From assembly GCA_030614485.1 (NCBI GenBank), contig JAUWTY010000011.1, forward strand, positions 1 to 13,454: a stretch of DNA of 13,454 nt, given 5' to 3'. A model generated the notes under the pieces. The model worked only from the letters and a program-made list of their open reading frames with translations. It was not told the origin of the DNA and ran no database searches. The DNA is from Methanosarcinales archaeon (GTDB lineage: Archaea > Halobacteriota > Methanosarcinia > Methanosarcinales > Methanocomedenaceae). Positions 5,893-13,454 of this stretch are shown here, in pieces. The position numbers and the translations under genes were made by a program. Each line of letters opens with the position of its first letter. Within the stretch, counting starts at the first letter, position 1.

Positions 5893-6505
5893 ATTAATCG
5901 GGATTGCACTGCTAGCCATTGTGGTTGTGTCCTTCTTCCTGGCCATTTTTGCTTTGTGGATGAGCAGGGCCAGCCTTAGCAGGAATATCTTGCTTGCCGG
6001 TTTTTTTGCAAATATCCTTGATTTTTTCTATCTGCCGATAAAAGCTTTATTCCACAAGTATTCTGATACCCAAAAACTGGAAAAATGGATGGTTTCTCTC
6101 AAGAACATGGCGCACAAATCTGCTTTTAAAAAGACGAAACATCGTTTGCTACTTGCCCCTCATTGCATGCGGGCACTTGATTGTCCGGCAGCATCAACAA
6201 TGTTCGGTATCGAGTGTACATCATGTGGGAAATGCATCTTTTCAAAGATAAAAACAGACGCAGAACGGTTTAACTACACATTACATATCGTTGCAGGTTC
6301 CTCGTATGTAAGGCACATCATCAAAAAAGAATCAGCTGATGGCGCCCTTTTGTTAGCATGCAATTACGAACTAAACAAGGTCATGCGCTCTTTAAAGAAT
6401 AAGAACATTGTTACGTATGGTATTCCACTTTTAAATGACGGTTGTTACGCTACCGAGTTAGATTACAATAAACTGATAGAAAATATGGAATATTTTAGTA
6501 CGTAA
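5885..6505 (+). CDS. DUF116 protein, membrane anchored (second of pair)
   Basis: A paralogue of the preceding gene, 206 residues. A hydrophobic N-terminus (about 4-25) and a second hydrophobic stretch (about 35-55) are followed by the DUF116 domain. Shared landmarks are LLLAPHC (88-94), Cys100, IECTSCGKC (109-117), the glycine-serine turn VAGSSYVRHI (136-145), Cys159 and NDGCYATEL (184-192). It lacks the equivalents of Cys110 and Cys161 in the first protein, so the shared core is Cys94, 100, 111, 114, 117, 159 and 187. The ATG lies inside the end of the first gene with an 8-base overlap, a typical arrangement for coupled translation and for subunits of one complex. A tandem duplication with later divergence is the simplest origin. 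Confidence 0.8.
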   Translation: MYRLIGIALLAIVVVSFFLAIFALWMSRASLSRNILLAGFFANILDFFYLPIKALFHKYSDTQKLEKWMVSLKNMAHKSAFKKTKHRLLLAPHCMRALDCPAASTMFGIECTSCGKCIFSKIKTDAERFNYTLHIVAGSSYVRHIIKKESADGALLLACNYELNKVMRSLKNKNIVTYGIPLLNDGCYATELDYNKLIENMEYFST

Positions 6506-6582
6506 GGGCATACCCTTTTGACCATTTTTATTAAGGTTATTTAACTAACATAAATTAAGTTTCATCTATGCCTGACAGAAAC

Positions 6583-6590
6583 TTTAATAT
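6583..6590 (+). promoter_or_regulatory. TATA-like element of hisG
   Basis: TTTAATAT lies 41-48 bases before ATG 6631, predicting a start near 6612. That leaves a short leader containing TGAGGA (6619-6624), the hisG Shine-Dalgarno. Confidence 0.5.
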
Positions 6591-6630
6591 CCACTCATAA
6601 GTATTGTAACCCCAAACCTGAGGAATTGTT

Positions 6631-7506
6631 ATGATCGATATAGTTATACCTAAAGGTAGTCTGGAAGAGCAGACATTGATGCTGTTTAAACAGGCAGACC
6701 TTCCTATAAAGAAAACAGATCGGGAATACAACCCGAAGATAAACGACCCCCGGATAAGCAGGGTGAAGATTCTGCGCCCCCAGGAGATAGCCAAGTATGT
6801 GGAACAGGGATATTTTGACCTTGGTATCACCGGCAGGGACTGGATAAAGGAATCTGATAGTGATGTAGTTGAGGTTGCGGACCTGCCTTACAGTAAACAG
6901 GGTGCAGGTAATGTTAAGATAGTTATTGCAGTTCCCCAGCAAGATGATTCCATTAAAAGTGCTTTAGATATCAAACCCAACAGCCGGGTATCTACTGAAT
7001 ATCCAAACATGACACGGGCATTTTTCGATAAACTGGGCATACCTGTGGAGATTTTCTTTTCCTATGGTGCAACTGAAGCAAAGGTACCTGAACTGGTGGA
7101 TGTAGTGGTTGACCTGACTGAAACCGGTTCCACGCTCAGGAAGAACGGCCTTAAGATAGTGGATGTGATTGCCGAATCATCTACCAAGCTCATTGCCAAC
7201 AAAAAAGCATGGGAAAAACCCGAAAAGCGCAAAGCTATTGATGAAATAAAGACACTGCTCCTTGCCGTAATTGAGGCCAGAGGTAAAGTACTCATCGACC
7301 TTAATGTACATGAAGATAACCTGGATGCTGTGGTTGATGCTCTCCCTTCCATGAAGAACCCAACAGTGAGCAAACTTTATAAGTCAGATTTCTATGCAGT
7401 TGAAACTGTGATCGATAAAAATGAGATTAATATCCTGATACCGAAACTGAAAAGTCTGGGTGCAGAGGATATTCTTGAAATGAACATCTCAAAGATAGTA
7501 CACTAA
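6631..7506 (+). CDS. hisG: ATP phosphoribosyltransferase, long form
   Basis: First enzyme of histidine synthesis, condensing ATP and PRPP to phosphoribosyl-ATP. The 291 residues match the long (HisG-L) form, which has its own C-terminal regulatory domain and does not need HisZ. The catalytic domains show IPKGSLEEQT (6-15), FDLGITGRDWI (62-72) and the PRPP-binding segment DLTETGSTLRKNGLKI (161-176). The last about 75 residues (218-290), with LIDLNVHEDNLDAVVDALPS and the terminal GAEDILEMNISKIV, form the ACT-like domain that binds histidine for feedback inhibition in known members. ATG 6631 follows TGAGGA with 6-base spacing. No other his gene is in the window, so it is either alone or separated from the pathway. 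Confidence 0.96.
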   Translation: MIDIVIPKGSLEEQTLMLFKQADLPIKKTDREYNPKINDPRISRVKILRPQEIAKYVEQGYFDLGITGRDWIKESDSDVVEVADLPYSKQGAGNVKIVIAVPQQDDSIKSALDIKPNSRVSTEYPNMTRAFFDKLGIPVEIFFSYGATEAKVPELVDVVVDLTETGSTLRKNGLKIVDVIAESSTKLIANKKAWEKPEKRKAIDEIKTLLLAVIEARGKVLIDLNVHEDNLDAVVDALPSMKNPTVSKLYKSDFYAVETVIDKNEINILIPKLKSLGAEDILEMNISKIVH

Positions 7507-7540
7507 ATCTTGATACAGGTTTCCGGCATCAGGTTCAAAT

Positions 7541-7611
7541 CTATCTATCTATCTGTCTGTCTGTCAATACATCTATCTAGCGATATATCGGTTTACGCAT
7601 CTATCTATTCG
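7541..7611. repeat. CTAT/CTGT tetranucleotide repeat
   Basis: Three CTAT units pass straight into three CTGT units (7541-7565). Shorter copies, ATCTATCTA (7570-7578) and ATCTATCTATT (about 7600-7610), follow after interruptions. The repeat fills the gap between the convergent hisG and tpiA stop codons and lies outside any coding frame I support. It looks like a microsatellite grown by replication slippage and then degraded. Confidence 0.8.
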
Positions 7612-7637
7612 ACTTATGGGTAGGCTGAACCGGGCAT

Positions 7638-8339
<702 letters not shown>

Positions 8340-8395
8340 TCACCTCATAAGGTTCTTATCATTTTTGGTTGTATTGTGGAAAAAATCAAATTTGT

Positions 8396-8403
8396 GATAT
8401 AAA
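8396..8403 (-). promoter_or_regulatory. TATA box of tpiA
   Basis: The minus strand reads TTTATATC, a near match to box A, about 60 bases before ATG 8336. It predicts a start near 8370 and a leader of some 35-65 bases that carries GAGGTGATTA. Confidence 0.55.
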
Positions 8404-8536
8404 TAATAATAAATATATATTTCAACGGATGACCAATGGACTGCAAAATATAAACGTTATTAAGATTATAATTATTAATCATCGAGGTTATGTTGCTTTG
8501 ATATGTTTTGCAATCAGTAACTAAAGTGGGGCAAAA

Positions 8537-8555
8537 GGGGGATAAAATATCCCCC
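8537..8555. promoter_or_regulatory. GGGGGATA/TATCCCCC hairpin in the tpiA/TPP-enzyme gap
   Basis: A perfect 8-bp stem with an AAA loop, GC-rich and conspicuous in an otherwise AT-rich 280-base gap. It lies about 65 bases before ATG 8621 and about 35 bases upstream of the proposed TATA element, a position suited to a regulator site. It is too far from the tpiA stop to be its terminator (tpiA reads away from it). The remainder of 8404-8536 holds no gene I can support. Confidence 0.4.
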
Positions 8556-8588
8556 ATTCACCTAATCAATTAGTTCATTTTGACTATC

Positions 8589-8598
8589 CTTAAGTATT
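8589..8598 (+). promoter_or_regulatory. TATA-like element of the TPP-enzyme gene
   Basis: CTTAAGTATT lies about 23-32 bases before ATG 8621. The ATG has no Shine-Dalgarno (AATAAACACAAG precedes it), so a leaderless transcript is likely. It resembles CTTAAATACC before the DUF116 pair. Confidence 0.45.
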
Positions 8599-8620
8599 AC
8601 AAGTAATAAATAAACACAAG

Positions 8621-10108
8621 ATGTCAAACTCATGTACTGGGGCCGATGCGCTTGTATTCGGTGCCCTTGACTCGGGGGTAAGCCTTGTCACCGGTGTCCC
8701 CGGATTCCCCATTTCAGGGATAATGGAACTTTTGATGGATTCCAGTCTGGAAGCGCGCTGGTCAATAAATGAAAAGGTTGCACTGGAGGCGGCCCTTGGT
8801 GCGTCAGCAGTAGGGCGCAGGGCAGTGGTTATTGTAAAACATGTGGGTATGAACGTACTGGCTGACCCGCTAATCACTTCAGTCAACCACACCATTGGAG
8901 CAGGGCTGGTGATAATTGCTGGTGATGACCCCGGAACCAAGCAGAGCCAGAACGAGCAGGATTCACGGTACTACGGCCTAATAGCTGAAGTTCCGGTCTT
9001 TGACCCATCCGACCCGGCAGATGCTTATAACAGTATGTGCCAGGCTTTCAGATTATCAGAAGAAGTACGTGTCCCGGTAATAATCCGTATCACTGACAGA
9101 TTGAACATTGAGACGGGAGTGGTAGAAAGGAAACCGCTGATACAGGTGGAATTCCCGAAATTTGACAGGGATATCTGGTCATATACTATGAAAGGAAAAC
9201 ACCAGCGTTTTCATGCTTCATCCTATCCCAGAATGCAGCTTCTATCTGAAGAGTCAGGGTTGAATGTCCGTCATGAACGCGGCAGGGAAATTGGTATTAT
9301 CTCTTCGGGTTATCTTTCCACAATGGTGGAACAGGTGCTGTCTGATGGGTATGAAGATGTCTCGCATCTGGCACTTACCAGTGTCAACCCACTACCGGTA
9401 AAGGTTATCAACTGTTTTATAAAACGGCACGAAAGGACATTGGTGGTCGAAGAGACCGAAAGTTTCATCGAACATCAATTATCCTGCATGGGTGTGCTGG
9501 GGAAAGCTACAGGACACATTGGACATGGAAAGGTGGAAGCAGCAGACATTATCCAGGCACTGGAGCATATTGACTGGGATATTATCACTCCATCGATTAC
9601 TCCTGAGACTATCGCAGGACGCGGTTTTTCCAGGAGGATATGTGATGACTGCCCGTATCAAACGTTATACAAAGTGCTGGGGACAATGGAAGTGCCAGTG
9701 GCCGGGGATTTGGGCTGCTCGGTCAGGACCGCTTCGCCGCCCATGCGGGTAGTGGACATTGCATATTCACTGGGGTCATCCATTGCCACTGCTACAGGGT
9801 TTGATAATAAAGGTATAGCCCTCATAGGGGATTACGGGCTGGTACACACCGGATTGCAGGGACTTATCGAAGCCGTTCACCATCACAAAGACGTACTGGT
9901 GGTGGTGCTCCAGAATAATATTGCTGCCCTCACTGGGGGGCAGGACGTACCTGACATGACAGACGTGGTGCGGACACTGGTACCCGATACCATACTGCTG
10001 GATGTTGAAAATGTTACTGAAACTGAACTGGCGGCACTACTTAATACTGAACTTGAAAAGAGCGGGGTATCAGTGCTCCTGGTACGCGGCAAGTGTACAA
10101 TGCATTGA
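8621..10108 (+). CDS. IorA-like thiamine-diphosphate enzyme without ferredoxin domain
   Basis: The 495 residues align with the alpha subunit of indolepyruvate:ferredoxin oxidoreductase. The N-terminal pyrimidine domain shows GVPGFPISGIME (25-36), the cofactor-activating Glu51 in INEKVA, IVKHVGMNVLADPL (71-84) and SQNEQDSRYYG (109-119). A middle domain (about 222-315) contains VVEETE (275-280). The C-terminal diphosphate domain has GDLGCSVR (362-369) and GDYG (403-406) with QNN (431-433) binding metal and diphosphate. IorA is usually some 100-150 residues longer and ends in a ferredoxin-like domain with two 4Fe-4S clusters; here the protein ends at KCTMH and no iorB lies nearby. Non-oxidative decarboxylation is therefore possible. 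Its neighbours are aksA (convergent, 26 bases away) and aksD, suggesting a 2-oxoacid of coenzyme B synthesis as substrate (inference). An oxidoreductase with separate electron-carrier subunits remains possible. Confidence 0.88.
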   Translation: MSNSCTGADALVFGALDSGVSLVTGVPGFPISGIMELLMDSSLEARWSINEKVALEAALGASAVGRRAVVIVKHVGMNVLADPLITSVNHTIGAGLVIIAGDDPGTKQSQNEQDSRYYGLIAEVPVFDPSDPADAYNSMCQAFRLSEEVRVPVIIRITDRLNIETGVVERKPLIQVEFPKFDRDIWSYTMKGKHQRFHASSYPRMQLLSEESGLNVRHERGREIGIISSGYLSTMVEQVLSDGYEDVSHLALTSVNPLPVKVINCFIKRHERTLVVEETESFIEHQLSCMGVLGKATGHIGHGKVEAADIIQALEHIDWDIITPSITPETIAGRGFSRRICDDCPYQTLYKVLGTMEVPVAGDLGCSVRTASPPMRVVDIAYSLGSSIATATGFDNKGIALIGDYGLVHTGLQGLIEAVHHHKDVLVVVLQNNIAALTGGQDVPDMTDVVRTLVPDTILLDVENVTETELAALLNTELEKSGVSVLLVRGKCTMH

Positions 10109-10134
10109 TAAGGTATGACTCTGGTGCCACAGAA

Positions 10135-11298
10135 CTAATCAGGCATTATGATTTCCTGAATAAACTCATCCAGGCGTTTGCAGGGTATACCTCTCTTGGC
10201 CTGGGTGCAATCTTTCACCTTTGCAAGCAGGTCGCATAACTGGTCATGATTCAAGTTGTATCCCAGGCTATGTACGATACCTTTCAGTGCCTTGGTGCCG
10301 GTATGCTTGCCAATTATCAGGCTGCGTTTACCGCCTACAATATCAGGTGAGAATAGTTCATAGGTACTGGGTTCTTCCATAATGGCAGCCACATGGATGC
10401 CGCTTTCATGTGCGAAGGCAAAATCGCCGACAACCGGTTTGTTCTTTGCCAATTTCACTCCTGAGTATTCCACGACCATCTTTGAAAGTTTGGTCAGGTT
10501 TTGGGTATCATACCTGTCGATGCCGTACTGTACCATCAGTGATATCAGTACCTCTTCCAGCGCGGCATTACCCGCCCTCTCTCCGATACCGTTGACAGTA
10601 GTGTGGAGTTGTTTGGCACCGGCTTCTGCTGCGGCCAGGGTATTTGCGGTCGCCATGCCCAGGTCGTTATGGCAGTGGATACATAGATCGGTTTTTATAT
10701 CTTTTTTTATCTCGCTGACAAGATAATATGCAGTGGCAGGGTTGAGTATTCCAACTGTGTCTGCAATGCTCACATAGTCGGCCCCGCGCTCTTCTGCCAT
10801 CCTGAATACGCCTTTCAAGACATTGATATCTGTGCGGGTGGCATCCTCGGCAGCGAACCGCACTGTAAGTCCGTGGTCCTTGGCATATTCCAGGGCATCC
10901 ATAGCACAAAGTGTGGCTTCAGCACATGTTTTATGATATTTATATTTTAGGTGCAATTCAGATGTGGCTATGAATATGCTGACGATGTCCACTTCACAGC
11001 CGATTGCAATATCAATGTCAGGTATCACAGAGCGGGACAGGCAGCATATCTTTGCATCAAGGCCCATGTTCGCAATCTCCCTGACCGTGTCCCGTTCGGT
11101 CTGGGATACTACCGGGAAGCCGGCCTCTATCACTTCAATGCCTATGTTGTCAAGTTCCTGAGCCATACGCTTTTTCTCGTCTTTTGTGAAGGCTGTTCCC
11201 GGAGTTTGTTCACCGTCCCGTAGAGTGACATCACATATCTCAATGTCGCCGGGTTTTTTTCCTAAAAGTTCGACCAGTTTATTTCTGGAATATTGCAT
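10135..11298 (-). CDS. aksA: Homocitrate synthase of the AksA type
   Basis: Condenses acetyl-CoA with 2-oxoglutarate to homocitrate; in methanogens AksA also accepts 2-oxoadipate and 2-oxopimelate on the way to 2-oxosuberate, the precursor of coenzyme B. The 387-residue TIM-barrel enzyme shows DVTLRDGEQTPG (23-34), VIEAGFP (56-62), the metal ligands in HCHND (208-212), NGIGERAGN (236-244) and AFAHESGIH (294-302). It ends after the barrel and linker without the LeuA-type leucine-binding regulatory domain, which favours AksA or NifV over isopropylmalate or citramalate synthase. AksA is preferred over NifV because the homoaconitase gene lies next door. ATG 11298 follows AGGTGAT with proper spacing. 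It diverges from aksD across 130 bases. Confidence 0.88.
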   Translation of the reverse strand: MQYSRNKLVELLGKKPGDIEICDVTLRDGEQTPGTAFTKDEKKRMAQELDNIGIEVIEAGFPVVSQTERDTVREIANMGLDAKICCLSRSVIPDIDIAIGCEVDIVSIFIATSELHLKYKYHKTCAEATLCAMDALEYAKDHGLTVRFAAEDATRTDINVLKGVFRMAEERGADYVSIADTVGILNPATAYYLVSEIKKDIKTDLCIHCHNDLGMATANTLAAAEAGAKQLHTTVNGIGERAGNAALEEVLISLMVQYGIDRYDTQNLTKLSKMVVEYSGVKLAKNKPVVGDFAFAHESGIHVAAIMEEPSTYELFSPDIVGGKRSLIIGKHTGTKALKGIVHSLGYNLNHDQLCDLLAKVKDCTQAKRGIPCKRLDEFIQEIIMPD

Positions 11299-11347
11299 GT
11301 TATCACCTATGTGCTGAGGGTCATTAGTTATCTACATTATTAGTAAG

Positions 11348-11389
11348 GGTTTCGACCAAACCGTTAACAATTATTATAGATATTTCTAT
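11348..11389. promoter_or_regulatory. Two inverted repeats between aksA and aksD
   Basis: GGTTT-cgacc-AAACC (11348-11362) and ATAGA-tatt-TCTAT (11376-11389) lie in the middle of the 130-base divergent gap. TTATTATAGA (11371-11380) could be the aksD TATA box, with a start near 11402. A weaker CTTACTAATAATG on the minus strand (about 11334-11346) could serve aksA. The repeats are therefore placed where a shared regulator could act on both genes. Confidence 0.4.
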
Positions 11390-11428
11390 GTCCTTAGAAT
11401 AAACAATTGGTAAAAAGGAGAATCGGTT

Positions 11429-12670
<1,242 letters not shown>

Positions 12671-12713
12671 TAGAATCAGTTCTGCCTTTTTGGTGTAAAA
12701 ACGTTCATGTTCT

Positions 12714-13022
12714 ATGAATGATATAACTGGAGTTATGCTCCGCGACAAGGATAAGTATGTGATATGGCCTGCCTATATCGATAAAGGGAACAGCAGAAGT
12801 GGGGGGCGTATTATTTCAAGGAAGCGCTCTGTGACATCACCCGAGTTGAAGGAGATTGACAGGGCCGCAAAGGAACTGGGTCTTAATCCGGTGGTGGAGA
12901 AGGATAAGGCATATCCAAAATCCTGGTGGGAGGTCAGCGGGCGGGTGCTGGTGGATAAGAAGGGTGTGAAGTCGGGGATTGCGAGGGATATTGCGCGGAA
13001 GATTGGGGAGATGCGTGGGTGA
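12714..13022 (+). CDS. srp19: Signal recognition particle 19 kDa protein
   Basis: SRP19 binds the tips of helices 6 and 8 of 7S RNA and prepares it for SRP54, enabling co-translational targeting of membrane and secreted proteins. Landmarks are YVIWPAYIDKGNSRSGGR (15-32), SPELKEIDRAAKELGLNP (42-59), YPKSWWEVSGRVLV (67-80) and the basic C-terminus. ATG 12714 gives 102 residues. Many homologues begin near MLRDKDKYVIWP, so ATG 12735 (95 residues) is also possible. Neither start has a well-spaced Shine-Dalgarno (GGAG at 12729 is only 2 bases before the second). It lies 43 bases after aksD on the same strand and may share its transcript. No 7S RNA gene is seen nearby. Confidence 0.93.
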   Translation: MNDITGVMLRDKDKYVIWPAYIDKGNSRSGGRIISRKRSVTSPELKEIDRAAKELGLNPVVEKDKAYPKSWWEVSGRVLVDKKGVKSGIARDIARKIGEMRG

Positions 13023-13031
13023 TTGAAGCTA

Positions 13032-13070
13032 TTTTTTCAAGGTTGCGTATTAATATTATTGATTTTTTTT
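13032..13070 (+). terminator. T-run terminator after SRP19
   Basis: A T6 run (13032-13037) and a T8 run (13063-13070) lie 10 and 41 bases past the SRP19 stop codon. Archaeal RNA polymerase releases at such T tracts without needing a hairpin. A weak TTGAA/TTCAA stem precedes the second tract. Confidence 0.55.
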
Positions 13071-13076
13071 ATTACT

Positions 13077-13153
13077 TTCTTCGGTGAAGCGGGTTGAAAC
13101 CCTGTGCGATGGGCTGACATAAAAACTTGTTTTAACACCGATTTTCGTCAGCC
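13077..13153. ncRNA. Possible structured RNA element, unassigned
   Basis: GGCTGAC (13112-13118) pairs perfectly with GTCAGCC (13147-13153). The 28-base loop contains a further TAAAA/TTTTA hairpin. Just upstream are a GGGT/ACCC hairpin (about 13091-13102) and a small CTTC/GAAG hairpin (about 13079-13089). Four nested or adjacent stems in 77 bases, GC-rich against an AT-rich background, suggest a structured RNA or a regulatory element. It lacks the SRP RNA signature, clear C/D boxes and repeated units of a CRISPR array. Confidence 0.3.
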
Positions 13154-13454
13154 GTTTATATTCCACAAGGAAACTACCATTTTAGCATCAAAACATATAG
13201 GCCAGTAACGTTTTTCAGGAAATATAGCTCTAGATTATGTTCCGTTTATGGGATATAAAAATTATGAGATCCAACTATAAGTTAACGTCCGAGTCAATTA
13301 TGGCATAGAAATAAGCACAAAATAGACCTTTAACCCTCCTACATACGTTGATTATGAAGATTTAACAATAAATATTGGATATTATAAATTCCATAAGCCA
13401 TACATATTTCAAATCAAATGAGGTTTTTACAAATCGTATCCCATACCATGTTTA
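13154..13454. other. AT-rich 3' stretch with no supported gene
   Basis: No open frame here has a start codon, Shine-Dalgarno and reasonable length. Short protein-like frames occur on both strands, for example a minus-strand frame ending LWNING with its TGA near 13152, and a plus-strand frame from about 13375 that stays open to the edge. They may be decayed gene pieces or chance. A gene starting near the right edge cannot be excluded. Confidence 0.5.

Noticed and set aside
8345..8557. A 70-codon minus-strand frame upstream of tpiA
   Set aside because: Composition follows the AT-rich promoter region; no ribosome-binding site, and it overlaps the tpiA TATA box and the GGGGGATA hairpin.
8621..10108. 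Truncated or frameshifted ordinary iorA
   Set aside because: Only 26 bases follow before aksA, no ferredoxin-like cysteine motifs are present in any frame there, and the catalytic domains are intact, so this looks like a natural short form.
10135..11298. 2-isopropylmalate, citramalate or NifV-type synthase
   Set aside because: Length without the LeuA regulatory domain and the neighbouring homoaconitase favour AksA; NifV cannot be fully excluded without phylogeny.
13091..13118. GGGTTGAAACCC resembling the end of a CRISPR repeat
   Set aside because: It occurs once; no second copy or regular spacer pattern is seen in the window.
13077..13153. C/D box RNA or SRP 7S RNA downstream of SRP19
   Set aside because: No RTGATGA/CTGA pair at suitable spacing and no SRP helix-8 signature; only generic stems are visible.
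13362..13454. Short protein-like frames at the right edge on both strands
   Set aside because: Under 30 codons, no start signals, and opposing frames look equally plausible, so neither is supported.

Overview
The window reads as a stretch of archaeal chromosome, most likely from a methanogen or an anaerobic methane oxidiser of the Methanosarcinales type. The support is a homocitrate synthase/homoaconitase pair of the coenzyme B (aks) type, the archaeal signal recognition protein SRP19, the short archaeal form of triosephosphate isomerase, a tRNA-Leu without encoded CCA, TATA-type promoters, and Shine-Dalgarno sequences of the GGTGAT type. The exact lineage is inference. Apart from one tandem repeat and one apparent gene remnant, I see no insertion sequence, integrase, CRISPR array or phage gene.

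Layout. Positions 1-400 hold a possible 3' end of a gene cut by the window edge, a tRNA-Leu(CAG) on the minus strand and a hairpin-rich stretch. Positions 397-2670 are a minus-strand pair, purD then argF. Positions 2924-5224 hold small, poorly characterised genes: a two-helix membrane protein with a coiled-coil tail, a 101-residue protein probably read from a leaderless mRNA, a BofA-like membrane protein, a DUF22-like gene coupled to a double zinc-ribbon gene, and a 55-codon reading frame without a start codon that looks like a remnant. Positions 5254-6505 are two overlapping genes for membrane-anchored, cysteine-rich DUF116 proteins. They are followed by hisG (long form), a short tetranucleotide repeat and tpiA on the opposite strand.

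Positions 8621-12670 are the most interesting part. A thiamine-diphosphate enzyme resembling the alpha subunit of indolepyruvate:ferredoxin oxidoreductase (IorA), but without the usual C-terminal ferredoxin domain and without an iorB neighbour, lies beside aksA (homocitrate synthase), which is divergent from aksD (homoaconitase large subunit). The aks enzymes extend 2-oxoglutarate to 2-oxosuberate for coenzyme B. To my knowledge the enzyme that then decarboxylates 2-oxosuberate has not been firmly assigned, so this gene is a reasonable candidate; that is inference from context and domain content. SRP19 follows aksD, and the last 430 bases are AT-rich with no gene I can support.

Start sites deserve attention. 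At argF, the 2924 gene, the DUF22-like gene and the zinc-ribbon gene, the longest frame begins inside or against the Shine-Dalgarno sequence, so I chose the start just downstream. Several other genes have no Shine-Dalgarno but a TATA box about 25-30 bases before the start codon, as expected for leaderless mRNAs.
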